Shown: positions 23,918-33,439 of the stretch, piece by piece
Layout of the letters: every line of letters starts with the position of its first letter
How positions within the stretch are numbered: the first letter of the stretch is position 1
Assembly (NCBI RefSeq): GCF_000349565.1
Contig: NZ_KB714631.1
Coordinates: 103,969-167,968 of the forward strand
DNA: 64,000 bases
DNA from: Curtobacterium flaccumfaciens UCD-AKU
GTDB taxonomy: Bacteria > Actinomycetota > Actinomycetes > Actinomycetales > Microbacteriaceae
Direction: 5' to 3'
Made by a program: the position numbers and the translations under genes
Notes under the pieces: model-generated
Told to the model about the DNA's origin: nothing
What the model saw: the letters and a program-made list of their open reading frames with translations, nothing else
Database searches by the model: none

Positions 23918-25045
23918 CTACTTCAGGTCGGCTTCGGTGTAGTAGCCCGAGTCGACGAGGACTTCCTTGTAGTTGTCCTTCGTGACGACCGTCGGCTGGA
24001 ACAGGAAGGTCGGGACGACCTTGACCTTGTTGTCGTAGCTCTTGGTGTCGTTGACCTCGGGCTTCTTGCCGGTGAGCAGGTCCTCGGCCATGGTGACCGA
24101 CTGCTTGGCGAGCTTGCGCGTGTCCTTGTAGATGGTCGAGTACTGCTGCCCGGCGATGATCGACTTGACCGAGGCGGCCTCGGCGTCCTGGCCCGTGACG
24201 GTCGGGAGCGGACGGTCGCTCGTGCCGTACCCGGCACCCTGCAGTGCCGAGATGATGCCGATCGAGATGCCGTCGTACGGCGAGAGCACGCCGTCGAGCG
24301 TGGTGCCGCCCGAGTAGGACTTGGCGACCAGGTTCTGCATGCGGGCCTTGGCCGTGGCCGGGTCCCACTGCTGCGTCGCGGCCTGGGACAGCTTGTCCTG
24401 GCCGGACTGGATCTTCAGCGTGCCGTCCTCGAGGTACGGCTTGAGCGTCTTCATGGCGCCGTTGAAGAAGAACCCGGCGTTGTTGTCGTCGAGCGAGCCG
24501 GCGAAGACCTCGATGTTGAAGGGGCCCTTCTCGCCGGTCTTCTTGCCGTCCGCGTCGAGGACACCCAGGCCGGTGAGCAGGCTGTTCGCCTGGTCGACGC
24601 CGACCTTCTCGTTGTCGAAGGACACGTAGTAGTCGACGTTCTTGTTGCCCGTGAGCAGGCGGTCGTACGAGATCACCTTGATGCCGGCCTTGGCGGCGGC
24701 GTCGAGCTGGTCGGAGAGCGCGCCACCGTCGATCGACGCGATGATCAGGACCTTCGCGCCCTTGGTGATCATGTTGCTGACCTGCTGGGCCTGCTGCTGG
24801 ACCTTGTTGTCGCCGTACTCGAGGTCGACCTTGTAGCCGGCCTTCTCGAGGTCGCTCTTGACGGCGTTGCCGTCCTTGATCCACCGCTCGGAGACCTTGG
24901 TGGGCATGGCGACGCCGACGAGGGCGCCCTTGTTGTCGCCGCTGCCGCCACCATCGGTGGATGCACGGCCGCCGGCCGAGCAAGCGGCCAGCGAGATCGC
25001 GATGCCGACGGCTGCGACGCCCGCGATGATCCTGCGCTTCATCAT
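23918..25045 (-). CDS. chvE: CUT2 multiple-monosaccharide substrate-binding lipoprotein
   Basis: A 375-residue periplasmic-binding-type lipoprotein of the XylF/ChvE group. The signal peptide is [18 protein letters not shown] with lipobox LAAC near residue 23. The mature part has [16 protein letters not shown] and [16 protein letters not shown], then [10 protein letters not shown], all family hallmarks for binding pyranose monosaccharides. ATG 25045 is used (GAGG seven bases upstream); the frame further up crosses the operator. It is first in the operon and divergent from the LacI regulator. Confidence 0.94.
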   Translation of the reverse strand: MMKRRIIAGVAAVGIAISLAACSAGGRASTDGGGSGDNKGALVGVAMPTKVSERWIKDGNAVKSDLEKAGYKVDLEYGDNKVQQQAQQVSNMITKGAKVLIIASIDGGALSDQLDAAAKAGIKVISYDRLLTGNKNVDYYVSFDNEKVGVDQANSLLTGLGVLDADGKKTGEKGPFNIEVFAGSLDDNNAGFFFNGAMKTLKPYLEDGTLKIQSGQDKLSQAATQQWDPATAKARMQNLVAKSYSGGTTLDGVLSPYDGISIGIISALQGAGYGTSDRPLPTVTGQDAEAASVKSIIAGQQYSTIYKDTRKLAKQSVTMAEDLLTGKKPEVNDTKSYDNKVKVVPTFLFQPTVVTKDNYKEVLVDSGYYTEADLK

Positions 25046-25123
25046 CGAAGTACCTCTGTTCCTTCGCGTCGTCCTCGACGCGGTCGGGTGCCGGGGCTGC
25101 TGTGCCCCGCGGGATGCGCTCGT

Positions 25124-25135
25124 GTGAGCGCTCAC
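25124..25135. promoter_or_regulatory. LacI-family operator GTGAGCGCTCAC (copy 3)
   Basis: The same palindrome as at 8658 and 8739, here within a 14-bp palindrome (TGTGAGCGCTCACA at 25123-25136). It lies in the divergent gap, 78 bases from the chvE-type start and 90 from the regulator start, so the regulator probably represses both. Confidence 0.88.
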
Positions 25136-25225
25136 ATCTTGTGGGTTCCGTGACGGGGTGTCAACTCAGCGTCGCCGTTTCGTGATCTTGCCGCGGTGGC
25201 CGGACCGAGCGGTACGGTTGGCCAC

Positions 25226-26275
25226 GTGAGCACCAGGACCGCCCCCGAGGGCACGGGCGGCAAGCGCCGGAAGGCCCCGACGATCTTCGACGTCGCCGAA
25301 CGCGCGGGCGTGTCCCACCAGACCGTCTCGCGTGTCATCAACGGTGACCCGACCGTCCGCGAGCAGTACCGGACGCAGGTCACCGACGCCGTCACCGCGC
25401 TCGGGTACCGGCCCCGCGCCGCCGCCCGGGCACTCGCCGGCGGGCGGAGCAAGGCGCTCGGCATCATCACCGCCGGCGACGCGCTGTACGGACCGTCGAG
25501 CACCTCGATCGGCTTCGAACGGGCCGCGCGGTCCGCCGGGTACCACGTGCTGCTGTCCACCCTGCCCGAGGAACCGACGCCGTCCGACCTGTCCGGCGCG
25601 CTCACCACGCTGCTCGCGCAGGACGTCGCCGCGATCGTGCTCGTCGCCGCCGACAACCGGGTGCTCGACGCCCTCGCCTCGCTCACCGTGCCGGTCACGG
25701 TGCCCGTCGTGGTGTCGAACGCGGTGCAGCGCGACGCCGTCCGGAACCCGGTCGCGCCGAGCGTCGCCGCGGTCGCGATCGACCAGGCCGCCGGCACCTC
25801 GCTCGTGATGCAGCACCTGTTCGACCGCGGACACCGCCGGATCGTGCACATCGCCGGACCGCACGTGTCGCAGGAGTCCGAGGTCCGCCGTGCCACCTAC
25901 GTGCGGATCATGCAGGACGCCGGGCTCGAACCCGTCGTGCTCGAGGGCGACTGGACCCCGGCGAGCGGCTTCGCAGCTGCCCGGCACATCGACGTTGGGA
26001 CGGTCGACGCGGTCTTCGCGGGCAACGACCAGATGGCGCTCGGGGTGCTGCACGCCTTCGCCGACGAGGGGCTGCGGGTGCCCGACGACATCGCGGTCGT
26101 GGGCTTCGACGACGTCCCCGAGGCCGCGCACTTCACGCCGCCGCTGACCACCGTGCGGCAGGACTTCCGGGCGATGGGGGAGCGGGTGCTCGACACCGTG
26201 CGGGCCCTGGTCGAGGGGGAGCCCCGTGACGAGACGCTGCTCGCGCCCGAGCTGGTGGTGCGGCGCAGCACGTAG
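25226..26275 (+). CDS. LacI-family regulator, candidate master of the L-arabinose regulon
   Basis: A 349-residue repressor: helix-turn-helix TIFDVAERAGVSHQTVSRVI near 19-38, hinge RPRAAARALAGG, then a sugar-sensing domain ending near the typical TTVRQDF and LVVRRST. GTG 25226 is chosen; GTG 25196 in frame is possible, and neither has a strong ribosome site. It is divergent from the CUT2 importer with a GTGAGCGCTCAC site between. The same site precedes the GH51, CUT1 and araBDA genes, so this is the best candidate in the window to bind all five. The ligand, L-arabinose or its phosphate, is inferred. Confidence 0.9.
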   Translation: MSTRTAPEGTGGKRRKAPTIFDVAERAGVSHQTVSRVINGDPTVREQYRTQVTDAVTALGYRPRAAARALAGGRSKALGIITAGDALYGPSSTSIGFERAARSAGYHVLLSTLPEEPTPSDLSGALTTLLAQDVAAIVLVAADNRVLDALASLTVPVTVPVVVSNAVQRDAVRNPVAPSVAAVAIDQAAGTSLVMQHLFDRGHRRIVHIAGPHVSQESEVRRATYVRIMQDAGLEPVVLEGDWTPASGFAAARHIDVGTVDAVFAGNDQMALGVLHAFADEGLRVPDDIAVVGFDDVPEAAHFTPPLTTVRQDFRAMGERVLDTVRALVEGEPRDETLLAPELVVRRST

Positions 26276-26528
26276 CGAACGGCTCGCACGGTGCAGCATC
26301 GTGCGGCCGGTGCGGGGTTCTCCCGTGCGCGGGCCCGCGGCGCACGGTGCAGCGTTGTGCGGCCGGTGCGAGGTTGATCGCTCGGTGCGGCGCTACAGTC
26401 CCGCACCGAGCGATCAACCCCGCACGGACCGAAGGGCCGCGCACAGTGCGAGGCCGCGCACGACCCCGCACCGACCGAGGGGCCGCGCACGGTGCGAGGC
26501 CGCGCATGACCCCGAGCTGACCCGACCG
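26276..26528. repeat. Extragenic GTGCGAGG / GCACGGTGC repeat block
   Basis: There is no gene here. The gap holds repeated units such as GCACGGTGCAGCATCGTGCG and GCACGGTGCAGCGTTGTGCG, both followed by GCCGGTGCG, then an inverted pair (GATCGCTCGGTGCGG with CCGCACCGAGCGATC around 26370-26415) and several GCGCACNGTGCGAGGCCGCGC units. Related sequence fills 45796-45940 and 47870-48340. Confidence 0.8.
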
Positions 26529-27482
26529 TCAGCCCTTCAACGCCCCGGACGACAGCCCGGCGACGTAGAACCGTTGCAACCCGACGTACAGCGCGATGCA
26601 CGGGATCATCGCCACCACCGACCCGGCGACGAGGTTGCCGTACGACACCTGCCCGTACGCCCCGGTCTGCAGGTTGAGCAGCGCGACCGGCAGCGTGTAC
26701 AGCGAGTCCTTCGTCAGGAACGTCAGCGCTCCGAGGAACTCCGTCCACGACGCCAGGAAGGCGTAGAGCGCCGCGGTCGCCGCCCCGGGCAGGAGCAGCG
26801 GGCGGAGCACCGACACGACGACCCGGAAGCGCGAGGCCCCGTCGACGAAGGCCGAGTCCTCGAGCTCGGTGGGGATCGACTCGAACGCGTTCCGCATCAC
26901 GAACACCCCGAACGGCAGGTTCACCGTCGTGTAGAACAGCACGAGTCCGAGCAGCGAGTTCGTCAGCCCCATGGCGTTCATCTCGAGGTACAGCGGCGTG
27001 AGGATGGCCTGGAACGGCACCATCATCGTCAGCAGCACCAGGCCGAACACGACGCCGGATCCCCGGAACCGGAAGCGGGCGAAGCCGTAGCCGGCCATCG
27101 TCGCGATGACCGCGGTCAGCACCGCCGTGGCGATCGACACGATGAGCGAGTTCACGACGCCGGTGAGCAGGTGCGACGACGAGGCGAACACGGCGGCGAA
27201 GTTCTGCCACCCGAGCTGGAAGAACGTCGCCGGGTCCGGGGCCTGCGTGATGACGGCCTCGGACTGGAACGCCCGCAGGATCGACCAGATGAGCGGGACA
27301 CCGAACACAAGCGCGGAACCGATGCCGGCGATCGCGTAGAGGGTGCGCTTCACGGTGGTGTCGCGCGGGTGCTGGACGCTGCCCTGCTGGTGGCGCCGAC
27401 GTCGGCCGTCGCCCGTGGTGGTCAGGGTCCTGGTGGACAGGTCCGGCGCCGAGAGGGCCGCACGGGAGGTCGTGGTGCTCAT
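26529..27482 (-). CDS. Carbohydrate ABC transporter permease, CUT1 MalG-type (GH127 locus)
   Basis: A 317-residue permease. A long basic cytoplasmic tail (about 45 residues with RRRRHQQ) precedes the first helix. The EAA-type loop is at ELEDSAFVDGASRFRVVVSV, and the C-terminus GLQRFYVAGLSSGALKG is typical of MalG-type subunits. It is last in the operon GH127-SBP-MalF-MalG, four bases after the MalF-type stop. The probable cargo is a beta-arabinofuranose oligosaccharide. Confidence 0.92.
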   Translation of the reverse strand: MSTTTSRAALSAPDLSTRTLTTTGDGRRRRHQQGSVQHPRDTTVKRTLYAIAGIGSALVFGVPLIWSILRAFQSEAVITQAPDPATFFQLGWQNFAAVFASSSHLLTGVVNSLIVSIATAVLTAVIATMAGYGFARFRFRGSGVVFGLVLLTMMVPFQAILTPLYLEMNAMGLTNSLLGLVLFYTTVNLPFGVFVMRNAFESIPTELEDSAFVDGASRFRVVVSVLRPLLLPGAATAALYAFLASWTEFLGALTFLTKDSLYTLPVALLNLQTGAYGQVSYGNLVAGSVVAMIPCIALYVGLQRFYVAGLSSGALKG

Positions 27483-27486
27483 GGCG

Positions 27487-28455
27487 TCAGTCCTTCTCTC
27501 GCAGTGCCCAGAACTGGAACACCGTCACGGCGGCGATCACCACGACGAGGGCGATCGACTGGGCGGTCGCGGCCCCGAGCTGCAGGTTCACGAACCCGCG
27601 GTTGTAGATCGCGTTCACGATGGTGGTGGTCTCGGTGCCCGGCCCGCCCTGGGTCAGGATGTAGAACTGGTTGAAGGCCAGCAGCGACCCGATCACCGAG
27701 ATGATGACGCTCAGCGCGACGGTCGAGCGGATCATCGGGAACGTGATGAGGCGTTCGGTCTGCCACCAGGACGCCCCTTCGAGCTGCGCGGACTCGTAGA
27801 CCTCGTCGGGGACGCCCTGCATCGCCGACATGAGCAGCACCATCGTCAAGCCCGACACCGCCCAGACCACGAGCACGCAGATGAGCACCGTCGCCAGCGG
27901 GCCGTTCACGAGCCACGCGGTGCTGCCGTCGGTGATCCCGAGCCAGCGGAGCACCATGTTGACGGCGCCGGAGTTCGGTTGCGCCTCGAGCACGAGCATG
28001 AACGAGAGCGTCGTCAGCCCGACCACGTACGGCAGGAAGAACACCGTCCGCAGGATCGTGCTGCCGCGGCGGCGGGCCCGGACGAGCACGGCCAAGAAGT
28101 ACCCGAGCGCCAGGATCGGCAGGGTCACGATCGCCGTGTACAGCAGCGTGTAGCCGATCGCGTGCACGAACGTCGGGTCCTGGAACAGCGTCAGGTAGTT
28201 CTGCAGCCCGATGAACCGGTACGGGCCGATCAGGGGCCAGTTCGTGAACGAGATGTAGAGCGCGAACACGAGCGGGACGAGCACGAAGACGGCGACGAAC
28301 AGGATCGCCGGGGCGACGAGGACGGCGCCGGTGCGCGGCGGGTGGGTGAGCGAGTTGCGGGTCCGGGCGGAGCCGCCGCGCCCCGGGCCGCGGCCCACGG
28401 TGGGACGGCCCGGGCCGGTCCGGCCGGCGGGACGCCGGGTGGAGATGGTCGACAT
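27487..28455 (-). CDS. Carbohydrate ABC transporter permease, CUT1 MalF-type (GH127 locus)
   Basis: A 322-residue permease with a basic Gly/Arg-rich tail, first helix LFVAVFVLVPLVFALYISF and EAA loop EVYESAQLEGASWWQTERL. ATG 28455 matches the usual position about 40 residues before the first helix. The open frame further upstream is out of register with the binding-protein gene and is not coding. The 77-base gap to the SBP gene carries a short CGAGACGAG microrepeat. Confidence 0.92.
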   Translation of the reverse strand: MSTISTRRPAGRTGPGRPTVGRGPGRGGSARTRNSLTHPPRTGAVLVAPAILFVAVFVLVPLVFALYISFTNWPLIGPYRFIGLQNYLTLFQDPTFVHAIGYTLLYTAIVTLPILALGYFLAVLVRARRRGSTILRTVFFLPYVVGLTTLSFMLVLEAQPNSGAVNMVLRWLGITDGSTAWLVNGPLATVLICVLVVWAVSGLTMVLLMSAMQGVPDEVYESAQLEGASWWQTERLITFPMIRSTVALSVIISVIGSLLAFNQFYILTQGGPGTETTTIVNAIYNRGFVNLQLGAATAQSIALVVVIAAVTVFQFWALREKD

Positions 28456-28487
28456 GCGTGCACCTCTCTGTGCATCAACAAGAGCGA

Positions 28488-28529
28488 GACGAGCCAGAGC
28501 CCGAGACGAGCGAGACGAGCGAGCAGGCA
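28488..28529. repeat. CGAGACGAG microrepeat
   Basis: Three copies of CGAGACGAG in variable spacing lie between the binding-protein and MalF-type genes of the GH127 operon. No function is visible. Confidence 0.5.
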
Positions 28530-28532
28530 GGC

Positions 28533-29849
28533 TCAGGCCTGCACCTGGTCGAGGATCCGCTGGTAGTCGGACTGCGCCGTCCGCATGGCGGCAGCGCTCC
28601 CCGACCCGAACACGGCCTCGCGGAACATCGCGAAGTACGGCGACGACGGCTGGTTGTTGAGCAGGTTGTACGCCAGCGTCTGCGGCGCGTAGCCCTTCTC
28701 GATGGCGTCGAGCGGGCCGTACGCCAGCGGGAACCGCTTGCGGTACTCCGGGGTGGCGGCGTCGGACCGCGTCGGGAAGTACCCGCCGTCCGGCAGTGCC
28801 TGCTGCTGTTGGAGCGCGTTCGCGTACTGCATGAACGCCCACCCACCGGACGGGTTCGCCGCCCCGTTCGGGATGCACATGTTGTCGCCGCCGTCGAAGA
28901 ACGACCGCTGGCCGTCCCACGACGGGATGAGCACCGTCTGCATCTTCGCCCGCATCGCCTTGGTGGCCGCGGGCACGGTCGCCCCGTACGAGGTCGGGAA
29001 GATCCCCACCTTGCCGGCCCGGAAGTCGGCACCCCACGTGGTACCGGCGTCGGAGTACGTCGCCTTCGACAGCACGCCGTCCTTCCACAGTTGCCGGTAG
29101 AACTCGAGCATGCGTTCGAGGGCCTCGTTGCCGGTGATGTTCGGCCGCTGGGAGCCGACCTCGCCGGTCATCATGTCGACGCCGGTCGCCCAGACGTGCG
29201 GCTGCGTGACGAAGCCGATGATGCCGGCGGCGTTGCCGGAGATCGACCAGCCGTACACGTCGTCGTCGAGCTTCCGGATGGCCTTCGCCGCGTCGAGCAG
29301 CGTGGACAGGTCCTTCGTCGATTCCTCGACGTCGAGGCCCGCACGCTCGAACAGCTCGGTGTTGACGAACAGCTGCGAGTTGTCCGCCAGGTACGGCAGC
29401 CCGTAGTACCGGTCGCGGTACTCGAGCAGGCGCAGGTGCCCCGGCGAGATCGCATCGAAGTAGTCCAGGCTCTTGACGACGTCGGTCAGGTCGGCGAACG
29501 CCTCGCGGAAGATGAACAGCTGCGAGTTGATGTCGTCGATGTCCACGACGTCCGGCGGCTCACCGCCGCGGATCGCGGTCGCCAGCTTGGTCACGTACTG
29601 CGCGTCCGGCACCGGGGTCAGCTGGACCTGCAGCTCCGGGTTCGCCTTGTTGAACCCGGCGACGGCCGACGTCAGGCCGGCCTGGGTCGCCGACCGGCAC
29701 CACACCTGCACCGTGCCGGTCGCGTTCTTCCCGAAGCTCGCGGGCTTCGCGACGACCTTCGGCAGGGTGCCGGAGCACCCGGCCAGGGCGAGGGCTGCCC
29801 CGCCGGCGACGCCGCCGACGAGGAACGCACGGCGGTCCACGCCGGTCAC
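28533..29849 (-). CDS. CUT1 sugar-binding lipoprotein (GH127 locus)
   Basis: A 438-residue solute-binding lipoprotein. The signal has an Arg pair (VDRRAFLVGG) and lipobox ALAGC near residue 25. The mature part begins GTVQVWCRSATQAGL and contains PPDVVDIDDINSQLF and YGLPYLADNSQLFVNTELF, the standard family-1 sugar-binder motifs. GTG 29849 overlaps the GH127 stop as GTGA, showing that enzyme and binder are translated together. Confidence 0.92.
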   Translation of the reverse strand: MTGVDRRAFLVGGVAGGAALALAGCSGTLPKVVAKPASFGKNATGTVQVWCRSATQAGLTSAVAGFNKANPELQVQLTPVPDAQYVTKLATAIRGGEPPDVVDIDDINSQLFIFREAFADLTDVVKSLDYFDAISPGHLRLLEYRDRYYGLPYLADNSQLFVNTELFERAGLDVEESTKDLSTLLDAAKAIRKLDDDVYGWSISGNAAGIIGFVTQPHVWATGVDMMTGEVGSQRPNITGNEALERMLEFYRQLWKDGVLSKATYSDAGTTWGADFRAGKVGIFPTSYGATVPAATKAMRAKMQTVLIPSWDGQRSFFDGGDNMCIPNGAANPSGGWAFMQYANALQQQQALPDGGYFPTRSDAATPEYRKRFPLAYGPLDAIEKGYAPQTLAYNLLNNQPSSPYFAMFREAVFGSGSAAAMRTAQSDYQRILDQVQA

Positions 29850-31855
29850 CGCGCCAGCGGGAGCCAGACGCGCATCGGCGCGGCTCCCCGGTTCGCCCAC
29901 GCGTAGTACGGGACCGCGGTCGCGGTGACGTCGTGGACGTTGCGACCGGCCTGGAGGCCCGTGGTGGCGCCCTGCGGACCGGCCACGTCGTCGACGTTGG
30001 TCGCGTCGCGGGCCGTGGTCGCGCCTCCCGGCCCGTCCAGACGCTGGTACGGCCAGGCCGGCTGCACGTGCTCGGCCGGGGCGTGCCCCGGGATCCGCAG
30101 CGTGACGACGCCGTCGAGCAGGTCGTCGCGGTGTTCCTCGGTGATCGGCGCGTCGGCGTCGACCGTCAGGTCGTCGACCGTGAAGCCCCGCTGGTCCGCC
30201 TGCTCGACCGCGTACACGAGCGGGCCGCGCTCGATCGCGACCTGCCCGCGGGCGGCGTCGATGCGGGCGTCGGCGACGTACCGGTGCGGTGTCGTGTCGA
30301 AGACGAGCTCGACGGTGTCGCCCGCCGACCACTCGCGGTCGACGACGTGCAGCGTGCCCGCCGTGGGGTTCGCGGACCCGTCCGGACCCGTGACGGTCGT
30401 GGTGTCCGACCAGGCCGGGATCCGCAGGCCCAGGGCGAGCGGGCCGTCCTCGGTGACCGTGACGCGGACGCGGCCGTCGTGCGGGGAGTCGGTGTCGACG
30501 CGCACCGGACCGAGGTCCGCGGTGGCGTACTGGTGGATCTGCAACCCGCCGTCCGTCGCGGTCGCCAGGTAGCCGTCGAGGCTCGCGAAGGTCCGCATGA
30601 TGTTCGGCGGGCAGCAGGCGCAGTCGAACCAGCCGCGACGCCCGTGGGCGGGGGAGCGGTTCTCGTCCTGGTGGGCGTGGTCGCGCTGCTGCAGCGGGTT
30701 CACGTAGAAGTACTCGGTGCCGGCCAGGCTCACCCCGGCGAGGAACGCGTTGTAGAGCAGGCGCTCGATCGCGTCCGCGTACACGGGCTTGCCGGTCGCG
30801 AGCAGCAGGCGCCAGGCCCACTGCACCCCGCCGATCGCCGCGCAGGTCTCGGCGTAGCCGCGGTCGGTCGGCAGCTCGTACGGGTCGCCGAACGCCTCCC
30901 AGTCCCAGCGAGCCCCGAGGCCGCCGGTGATGAACGCCTTCGTCGCCATCATGTCCGCGAACTGCGTCTCGCTCGCGGTGAGGAGCTCGGTGTCCCCGGT
31001 CTCGATCGCGACGTCCACGGCACCCGCGGCCAGGTACACGGCGCGGACGGCGTGCCCTTCCACCGTCGTGGCTTCGCGGCTCGGCACCCGGTCGGAGAAG
31101 TACGTCGGCTCGCCGCCGGCGCGCTCGATGATCCCGTGGCCCCGGGCATCGACGAACCAGTGCGCCAGGTCGAGGTAGGCGCGGTCGCCGGTCTCGCGGT
31201 ACAGCTCGACCAGGCCCATCTCGACGACGGGGTGGCCGTCGACGTCGCGGGTCTTCGGCGTGCCGTCCGGGGCGGTACCGTCGCCGAACGTGCGGACCAG
31301 GTGGTCGGCGTTCTTGATCGCGACCTCGAGGAGCCCGGTGTCGCCCGTCGCACGGTGCTGGGCCACGGCCGCCTGGTACAGGTGCCCGGCGCAGTACATC
31401 TCGTGGCTCCACTTGAGGTCCGTGTACCGCTCGCCCTTGCCGCGGACCTGCTGCACGGAGTCCAGGTAGCCGTCCTCGGCCTGGGCTCGGGCGTACAGCG
31501 CGGTGACCTCGCGCTGCAGGTCGAGCAGGTCCTCGGCGGGGGCGCGGCCGTACTCCCACGCCACGGCCTCGAGCCACTTCGTCACGTCGGAGTCCATGAA
31601 GATCGGGCCGACGGCCTCGCCCTCCTCGAGCCCCGCGGCGATGCGCAGGTTCCGGAAGTTGCCGGCCGTCTCGAGCTGCTGGTAGCCGCTCCGCACGGCG
31701 TCACGGCCGTTGCGCTCCTGTCGGAGCGCCCAGAAGCCGCCCGTGATCCGGGCGTCGCCGGTCGGCAGCGGCCGGAGCGTGAGGTGCGCGTCGGCGGTCG
31801 GGAGGACCGGGGTCGCGGTGTGCGCGCCGCGATCGGTCGCGAGCGTGGTGGTCAT
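29846..31855 (-). CDS. Beta-L-arabinofuranosidase, GH127
   Basis: A 669-residue enzyme of the HypBA1 family, which removes beta-1,2-linked L-arabinofuranose as found on plant hydroxyproline-rich glycoproteins. The metal/catalytic set is present: Glu336 and Cys338 in AETCAAIGG, and Cys414/Cys415 in DCACCPPN, corresponding to the zinc-bound Glu and Cys residues and catalytic Cys of HypBA1. There is no signal peptide. ATG 31855 has AAGGAGG four bases upstream. It is first in an operon with a CUT1 importer and divergent from a LacI regulator. Length and motifs are complete. Confidence 0.93.
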   Translation of the reverse strand: MTTTLATDRGAHTATPVLPTADAHLTLRPLPTGDARITGGFWALRQERNGRDAVRSGYQQLETAGNFRNLRIAAGLEEGEAVGPIFMDSDVTKWLEAVAWEYGRAPAEDLLDLQREVTALYARAQAEDGYLDSVQQVRGKGERYTDLKWSHEMYCAGHLYQAAVAQHRATGDTGLLEVAIKNADHLVRTFGDGTAPDGTPKTRDVDGHPVVEMGLVELYRETGDRAYLDLAHWFVDARGHGIIERAGGEPTYFSDRVPSREATTVEGHAVRAVYLAAGAVDVAIETGDTELLTASETQFADMMATKAFITGGLGARWDWEAFGDPYELPTDRGYAETCAAIGGVQWAWRLLLATGKPVYADAIERLLYNAFLAGVSLAGTEYFYVNPLQQRDHAHQDENRSPAHGRRGWFDCACCPPNIMRTFASLDGYLATATDGGLQIHQYATADLGPVRVDTDSPHDGRVRVTVTEDGPLALGLRIPAWSDTTTVTGPDGSANPTAGTLHVVDREWSAGDTVELVFDTTPHRYVADARIDAARGQVAIERGPLVYAVEQADQRGFTVDDLTVDADAPITEEHRDDLLDGVVTLRIPGHAPAEHVQPAWPYQRLDGPGGATTARDATNVDDVAGPQGATTGLQAGRNVHDVTATAVPYYAWANRGAAPMRVWLPLAR

Positions 31856-31904
31856 GTCGCCTCCTTGCGATGTGACTCGGGCCGTCCGGGTCGTCATCGA
31901 TCCG

Positions 31905-31916
31905 GAAAACGGTTTC
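31905..31916. promoter_or_regulatory. Candidate LacI operator GAAAACGGTTTC
   Basis: A near-palindrome with central CG (one mismatched pair) in the divergent gap between GH127 and the 32018 regulator, 50 bases from the GH127 start. It is the only LacI-like site I see there and differs from the other two operator types. Confidence 0.55.
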
Positions 31917-32017
31917 TGCGGTGGACGCTACGACACGGGGCGCACGTCGCGCAAGAGCATTCCGGTGCTTTTGTGTAAGGTCATCGGCACGTCCTGGTCA
32001 TCGGAAAGGTGGTTGCC

Positions 32018-33016
32018 GTGACGCTCGAACGCACCGGACAGCCGATCCGGATCACCGACGTGGCGGCGCTCGCCGGAGTGTCGATCGGCACCGCGTCGAA
32101 GGCGCTGAACGGCACCGGACAGCTGCGGGACGCCACCCGGCTGCGGGTGAAGGAAGCAGCCGAGAAGCTCGGGTTCGTCGGCGACGCCCGTGCCCGTGCG
32201 CTGTCCTCGGGGCGGACCTACACCGTCGGCATGATCACCACCGACTCGTTCGGCCGGTTCTCGATCCCGGTGCTGCTCGGTGCCGAGGACGCCCTGTCCG
32301 CTGGGCGTATGGCCGTCCTGCTGTGCGACACCCGCGACGACCACGTGCGCGAGGCCCACTACCTGCGCTCCCTGGCGGCCCGCGGTGTCGACGGCATCAT
32401 CGTGACCGGCCGCTCCGCCGACGCCCGGCCCCCGATCGACGCGTCCATCCCCGTCGTCTACGCCTTCTCGCCCTCGACCGACGACAGCGACGTGTCGGTC
32501 ACGCTCGACGACGCCGCCGGTTCGGCACTCGTCGCCTCGCACGTGCACTCGCTCGGGAGGCAGCGGGTCGCGATCGTGACGGGGCCGGCGCGGCACCGGT
32601 CGGCAGCGCGTCGCGTCGCCGGTGCCACGTCGGTGCTCGGGTCGCACCTGGTCACCGAGCCGCTGTACGGCGAGTGGTCGGAGCGCTGGGGGCGGCAGGC
32701 CGTGGACGTGCTGGCCCGGCAGTCGCCCGACGTCGACGCGATCGTCTGTGGCAGCGACCAGATCGCCCGGGGCGTGTGCGACCGGCTGCGGGAGCTCGGG
32801 CGCTCGGTGCCGGGAGACGTCGCGGTCACGGGCTTCGATGACTGGGACGTGATGGCGCTCGCCTCGAGGCCGCCGCTGACCACGGTCGACCTGCGGCTCG
32901 AGGAGCTCGGGCGCGTCGCGGGGCAGGCGCTCCTCGCCCTGATCGACGGCGGGACCGCGGCGTCGGCGGCCGTGACGCCGTCGCTTGTCATCCGCGAGAG
33001 CACGGTCGGGGCGTAG
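32018..33016 (+). CDS. LacI-family regulator of the GH127 operon
   Basis: A 332-residue regulator: helix-turn-helix ITDVAALAGVSIGTASKALN near 12-31, hinge VGDARARALSSG, then a sensor domain ending PSLVIREST. GTG 32018 is chosen because AAAGG lies eight bases upstream; GTG 32009 is an alternative. It is divergent from the GH127/CUT1 operon, so it probably controls it, with an arabino-oligosaccharide or arabinose as inducer (inferred). Confidence 0.9.
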   Translation: MTLERTGQPIRITDVAALAGVSIGTASKALNGTGQLRDATRLRVKEAAEKLGFVGDARARALSSGRTYTVGMITTDSFGRFSIPVLLGAEDALSAGRMAVLLCDTRDDHVREAHYLRSLAARGVDGIIVTGRSADARPPIDASIPVVYAFSPSTDDSDVSVTLDDAAGSALVASHVHSLGRQRVAIVTGPARHRSAARRVAGATSVLGSHLVTEPLYGEWSERWGRQAVDVLARQSPDVDAIVCGSDQIARGVCDRLRELGRSVPGDVAVTGFDDWDVMALASRPPLTTVDLRLEELGRVAGQALLALIDGGTAASAAVTPSLVIRESTVGA

Positions 33017-33439
33017 GTCGGTCACGACACCCCGTCCGCCGTGGTCGAGTGGTCACGAACCGTCGCTCTGCGCGCCGCCAGCCGACCGTTCGTGACCGCG
33101 CGGCGGGGAGGCAACGGGGCGTCGTGACCGTGCCGGGCGCCGCCGTTCGGGGTGTCGCGGGTCCGGCGGGTCGGCGCTCCCGGGTGTGGGCGGCGAGGGG
33201 TCGGGACTCGCGCGGGTGTGGGGCGGCGTGTGGTCGCACATCGTCGTCGCCCTCGTGCGTCGCGCGGTCACGACCCGTCGTGCGTGGGACGTCGATCGGT
33301 CAGGAATGGTCGGCTGCAGGTGCGCCGGACGACGGTTCGTGACCGGTCGGCGGAACTGAGCGGGGAGTTTCGACCGGCGGGGGAAGCGGGCGGACGAGTG
33401 GGACGGGCAGGACGGGCGGCGCGCCGCCGCGTTGCGTGT
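33017..33439. repeat. Gene-free gap with alternating-orientation GGTCACGA repeats
   Basis: No gene is supported between the LacI gene and araB. GGTCACGAACCGTCG at 33051-33065 is matched by its exact complement at 33330-33344. Further GGTCACGA-type cores lie near 33019, 33088 (inverted), 33122 (inverted) and 33267. The set looks like an eroded extragenic palindrome array. Confidence 0.75.

Noticed and set aside
28533-31577. One continuous 1014-codon frame covering the binding protein and the GH127 region
   Set aside because: Its first part is out of frame with the GH127 enzyme and is Arg-rich nonsense. Only the last 438 codons form the binding protein.
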